Positions 61,405 through 64,000 of a stretch of 64,000 nucleotides of DNA are shown here, one piece after another. The DNA is taken from contig NW_026515548.1 of assembly GCF_014898815.1 (NCBI RefSeq), positions 1,594,501-1,658,500 of the forward strand, given 5' to 3'. Within the stretch, counting starts at the first letter, position 1. Every line of letters begins with the position of its first letter. This DNA is from Panonychus citri (lineage: Eukaryota; Arthropoda; Arachnida; Trombidiformes; Tetranychidae). The notes beneath the pieces are model-generated. The model was given only the letters and a program-made list of their open reading frames with translations. It did no database searches and was not told the origin of the DNA. The position numbers and the translations under genes are program-made.

Positions 61405-63374
61405 GATAAAATTCGATTAAAAATGTGACAAGTACTAATAATAGTCTAGAATTTACCTGTTAAACTTATGGGAACCTGAGTAACCTAATATTTTACAATT
61501 AGAATGTCGAGTAATTCAATTAGATTAAAGGTAAGAAAGTGTTAATCCAGTTCAAGAAAATTAATCCAAATACGCCAAAGGGACTGGACAAGGTCAGGCC
61601 TAAGTTAAAAAATTGTTTTCCTTTCAGACCAATTAAATGAACTATTTTAGATTAACAAGATAATCCCAAATGATTTAAATTAACGGAAAACAATGACCAG
61701 TTATTTATTTTTATTTAATAATTGATGAAACAATAATTAACTTTTTGTTTCCTAAACGCTAATTATATTATTACAATAGTAAAATGATGTTGTAAACGGT
61801 CATCGTGAGTGTTTCTAATTGCTGTTGGTTTGATTTTAATTGTTTCATTTTCATTTTCATCTTCATCACAATTAAACTAAATATAAACCTTATTGGAAAT
61901 AATGATAATATTAATGACAAATACTGACAATTAATAAATAATCACGGAAGAGGAAACATCATGATCAATAAATTTTATTCCCTAATCCTGATTAATCTGA
62001 ATTAGTGTTAATTCAATTTTCCAATCATGTTTACTATTCAACAATCTATTTGTGAACTGATTATCCAAAAATTAAACAATTAGATCAACAATATAATAAA
62101 GTAAATATTGGTAAGTAAATGAATTTGATTCAAGTATTTTAATTCCTTGATTAAAGTATTCAAATTGTGAATGAATTTTTTTTTCTCCCTCATGAAAGTT
62201 ACTAAAAAGTTTCTTAATAAAGCTCATTGTTGTATTATATTGGCGATATTAACGATTATTAAATTAAAACTGATACTCTTCAAGATTAGAATCAAACTCA
62301 AAGTATTAATCCGATGAGATGTTTAAATCTTAAAACAATTGGTTAATTATGATTATCATGGTTGTTATCTGATCAGATTCACGGAATCGTGGTCATGATA
62401 ACCATGATAATTTTTCTTTCTTTTAATTTGATAATTTGATCATTTATTATTTTCCTGTTTTCATGACTCGTTTCCACTCTGATTAAACTATTTCCGTTTC
62501 ATCCGATGCAAATTATACATACTCAGATTTATATCACTCAGGAAGAGATAATTTCCAGAAAAAATTCATGGTAATCATTTAATCATCACATCTTGGCCAT
62601 GATTAAGTATATCAATAGGATTTTAGACCAAAATTATGATATAATAATAACAATCAACCAGATAGTAATCAGCATATTAAGAATATGAGTTATTTTCAGT
62701 CTTTCTATCAAATGGTCATCACTTTTTGTTTAATTGGTCATCAATTGATCATCATCATCAGAATAAGAATTAAATTTCCTTACCAATGAACTGAATTAAA
62801 AAATGAATCAAACTCAATGAAATTGAAGAAGAGTAAATTTTCAGGTTAATTTTTGATATTGAATCTGAATTACAATTAACTAAATAATCATGTTAATCTT
62901 AATATTATATTATAAGTGAATCAAAAATAAAAAAAATTATTAACTCTTAACTTTTTTTTTCCTACAAGATATTAGATATTTAGATTATTTAATTATAATC
63001 TTAATCAATTTAATTCAATTGCTCTTCAATTCAAGTACCTTTCTATTGGTCATTTATTCAGGTCAATTAAATTGGAAAACAAATTTATTATTATTAATAA
63101 CGTGCCTTAATCAATTGATTGAAAATTACATGTTGGTTAAGCTGTCCATTAGTTGGTGGTCAGTTTTTGTTGTTGTTGAATTATTAATAAGAAGGAAAAA
63201 GGTTCAGGTCAATTTCATTAATTGAAAATCAAAACTAAGTAACGAAGTAAATTAAGTAACATGAAATTAAAGATTAGATAAAGTTATTGCCTAGAATCTA
63301 ATTCATCGGATTAACAAATTAACTTTTCGACAATTAACTAACTACTACTGTAAATGCACATCGAAAACAATTGA

Positions 63375-64000
63375 TTAACAATCGGTTACATGTTTTGAAC
63401 GATAAGATTTCTCAGCAATAGTGAATAACATTTTAGCATATGAAGGGCCAGTTTTAGAAACTAATGATTTAAAGTGACTATTTTCATCTTTCAAGAGTAA
63501 ATATGGTTCTCCATATTCAATCAATTGACCAGCGTCCAATAAGATGATCTTGTCCATGTCGATTATTGTATTTAGTCGATGAGCTACAGTTAGGACAGTA
63601 CAGTCTTTAAACTCTTTTCTAATTGTTTCCTGAATCAGTGAATCAGTTTGATGGTCCATATTTGCAGTAGCTTCGTCCAATATCATTATGCGATTCCGTT
63701 GTAAAAGAGCTCGAATAAGACAAAGTAATTGTCGCTGTCCTAAACTTAAATTAGATCCACCTTGAGTTACTATTGCATCTAAACCACCAGGCATAGACTC
63801 GATTGTCCGTGAAAGATTTACGGCTTTAAGGGTTGACCAAATGGATTCATCTGATTGTTCACTTAATGGATCAAGATTACTACGAATTGTTCCAGTAAAA
63901 AGAAGTGGATCTTGTGGTATTATCGATATTTTCTTTCGTAAATCATGTAAACCAAGTTGTTGAATGTCAATATTGTCGATTAGAACATTTCCTTGAAACT
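63375..64000 (-). CDS. ABCC/MRP-type ABC transporter, C-terminal NBD2
   Basis: The gene enters from the right; 208 residues are visible, ending in TGA at 63375. They cover most of the second nucleotide-binding domain: the Q-loop region IPQDPLLFTGTIRSNLDP, signature LSLGQRQ, Walker B IMILDEATANMD, and H-loop LTVAHRLNTI followed by the D-loop-proximal DMDKIILLDAGQLIEYGEP. The signature has Leu-Ser-Leu-Gly-Gln where NBD1 would differ, and FTGTIRSNLDP is characteristic of NBD2 of ABCC members such as MRP1. Walker A lies outside the window. Full-length ABCC proteins export conjugated xenobiotics and metabolites by ATP hydrolysis, and the family is expanded in spider mites. Confidence 0.93.
   Translation of the reverse strand, partial: FQGNVLIDNIDIQQLGLHDLRKKISIIPQDPLLFTGTIRSNLDPLSEQSDESIWSTLKAVNLSRTIESMPGGLDAIVTQGGSNLSLGQRQLLCLIRALLQRNRIMILDEATANMDHQTDSLIQETIRKEFKDCTVLTVAHRLNTIIDMDKIILLDAGQLIEYGEPYLLLKDENSHFKSLVSKTGPSYAKMLFTIAEKSYRSKHVTDC

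Larger units (their letters stand above)
60230..63374. other. Intergenic with GA/CT repeats
   Basis: No exon set or domain recognised. Contains the two microsatellites listed separately. It should include the promoter of the 58376 gene and the 3' flank of the ABC transporter. Confidence 0.5.

Noticed and set aside
1..64000. CRISPR array or prokaryotic operon
   Set aside because: No regular repeat-spacer pattern; genes are spliced and animal-type.

Overview
The window reads as a compact, AT-rich arthropod nuclear genome. I think it is most likely a spider mite or a close acariform mite (Tetranychus-type), but this is inference. It rests on animal-only families (perlecan, a leucokinin-type receptor, DCX-EMAP), coding exons split by introns that are mostly 50-250 bp with GTAAGT/GTGAGT donors and AG acceptors, about 70% A+T by eye, and a short interstitial TTAGG run, which is the usual arthropod telomere word. 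There are no bacterial features, operons or CRISPR arrays.

Layout. 1-2960 (+): the 3' end of a perlecan/trol gene (Ig, Ig, LamG, EGF, EGF, LamG, EGF, Thr/Ser tail). 3978-25622 (-): a complete rhodopsin-type neuropeptide receptor, nearest the leucokinin receptor family. Its TM1-5 exon lies about 20 kb from its TM6, TM7 and tail exons, so most of the long gene-poor stretch is one intron of 19,931 bp. 28216-29078 (-): an unrecognised secreted protein. 29757-30327 (+): a CISD3-type mitochondrial 2Fe-2S protein. 30627-32453 (-): a short TopBP1-like BRCT protein. 35659-37240 (+): an MFS transporter of the NaGLT1/MFSD4 type containing a GC-AG intron. 48566-54935 (-): a DCX-EMAP (doublecortin plus HELP plus WD40) microtubule protein, with an apparent 2-nt frameshift in its HELP exon. 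57202-57774 (-) and 58376-60229 (-): two more secreted orphan proteins. 63375-64000 (-): the C-terminal nucleotide-binding domain of an ABCC/MRP transporter.

Between the MFS gene and DCX-EMAP (about 37.5-48.4 kb) lies an island unlike the rest of the window. It holds several inverted-repeat elements (39038-39590, 43646-44639, 47540-47873, and a truncated relative at 47124-47466), a tRNA-like sequence, a TTAGG run, a 91-bp direct repeat flanking a frameshifted gene, and a tight same-strand series of small orphan ORFs (40091-43441), some with their own small introns. Three short ORFs in the island carry a single C-x2-C...H finger-like cassette. The island is bracketed by two near-identical copies of the last three exons of DCX-EMAP (33945-34690 and 48474-49223), pointing to a recent duplication. 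This island is the best place to look for an undescribed system. I cannot assign it to a known element family by reading alone.

The ordinary genes do not form a pathway. Splice sites and phases were worked out by hand and checked for frame continuity. Gene starts and UTRs are not experimentally supported.
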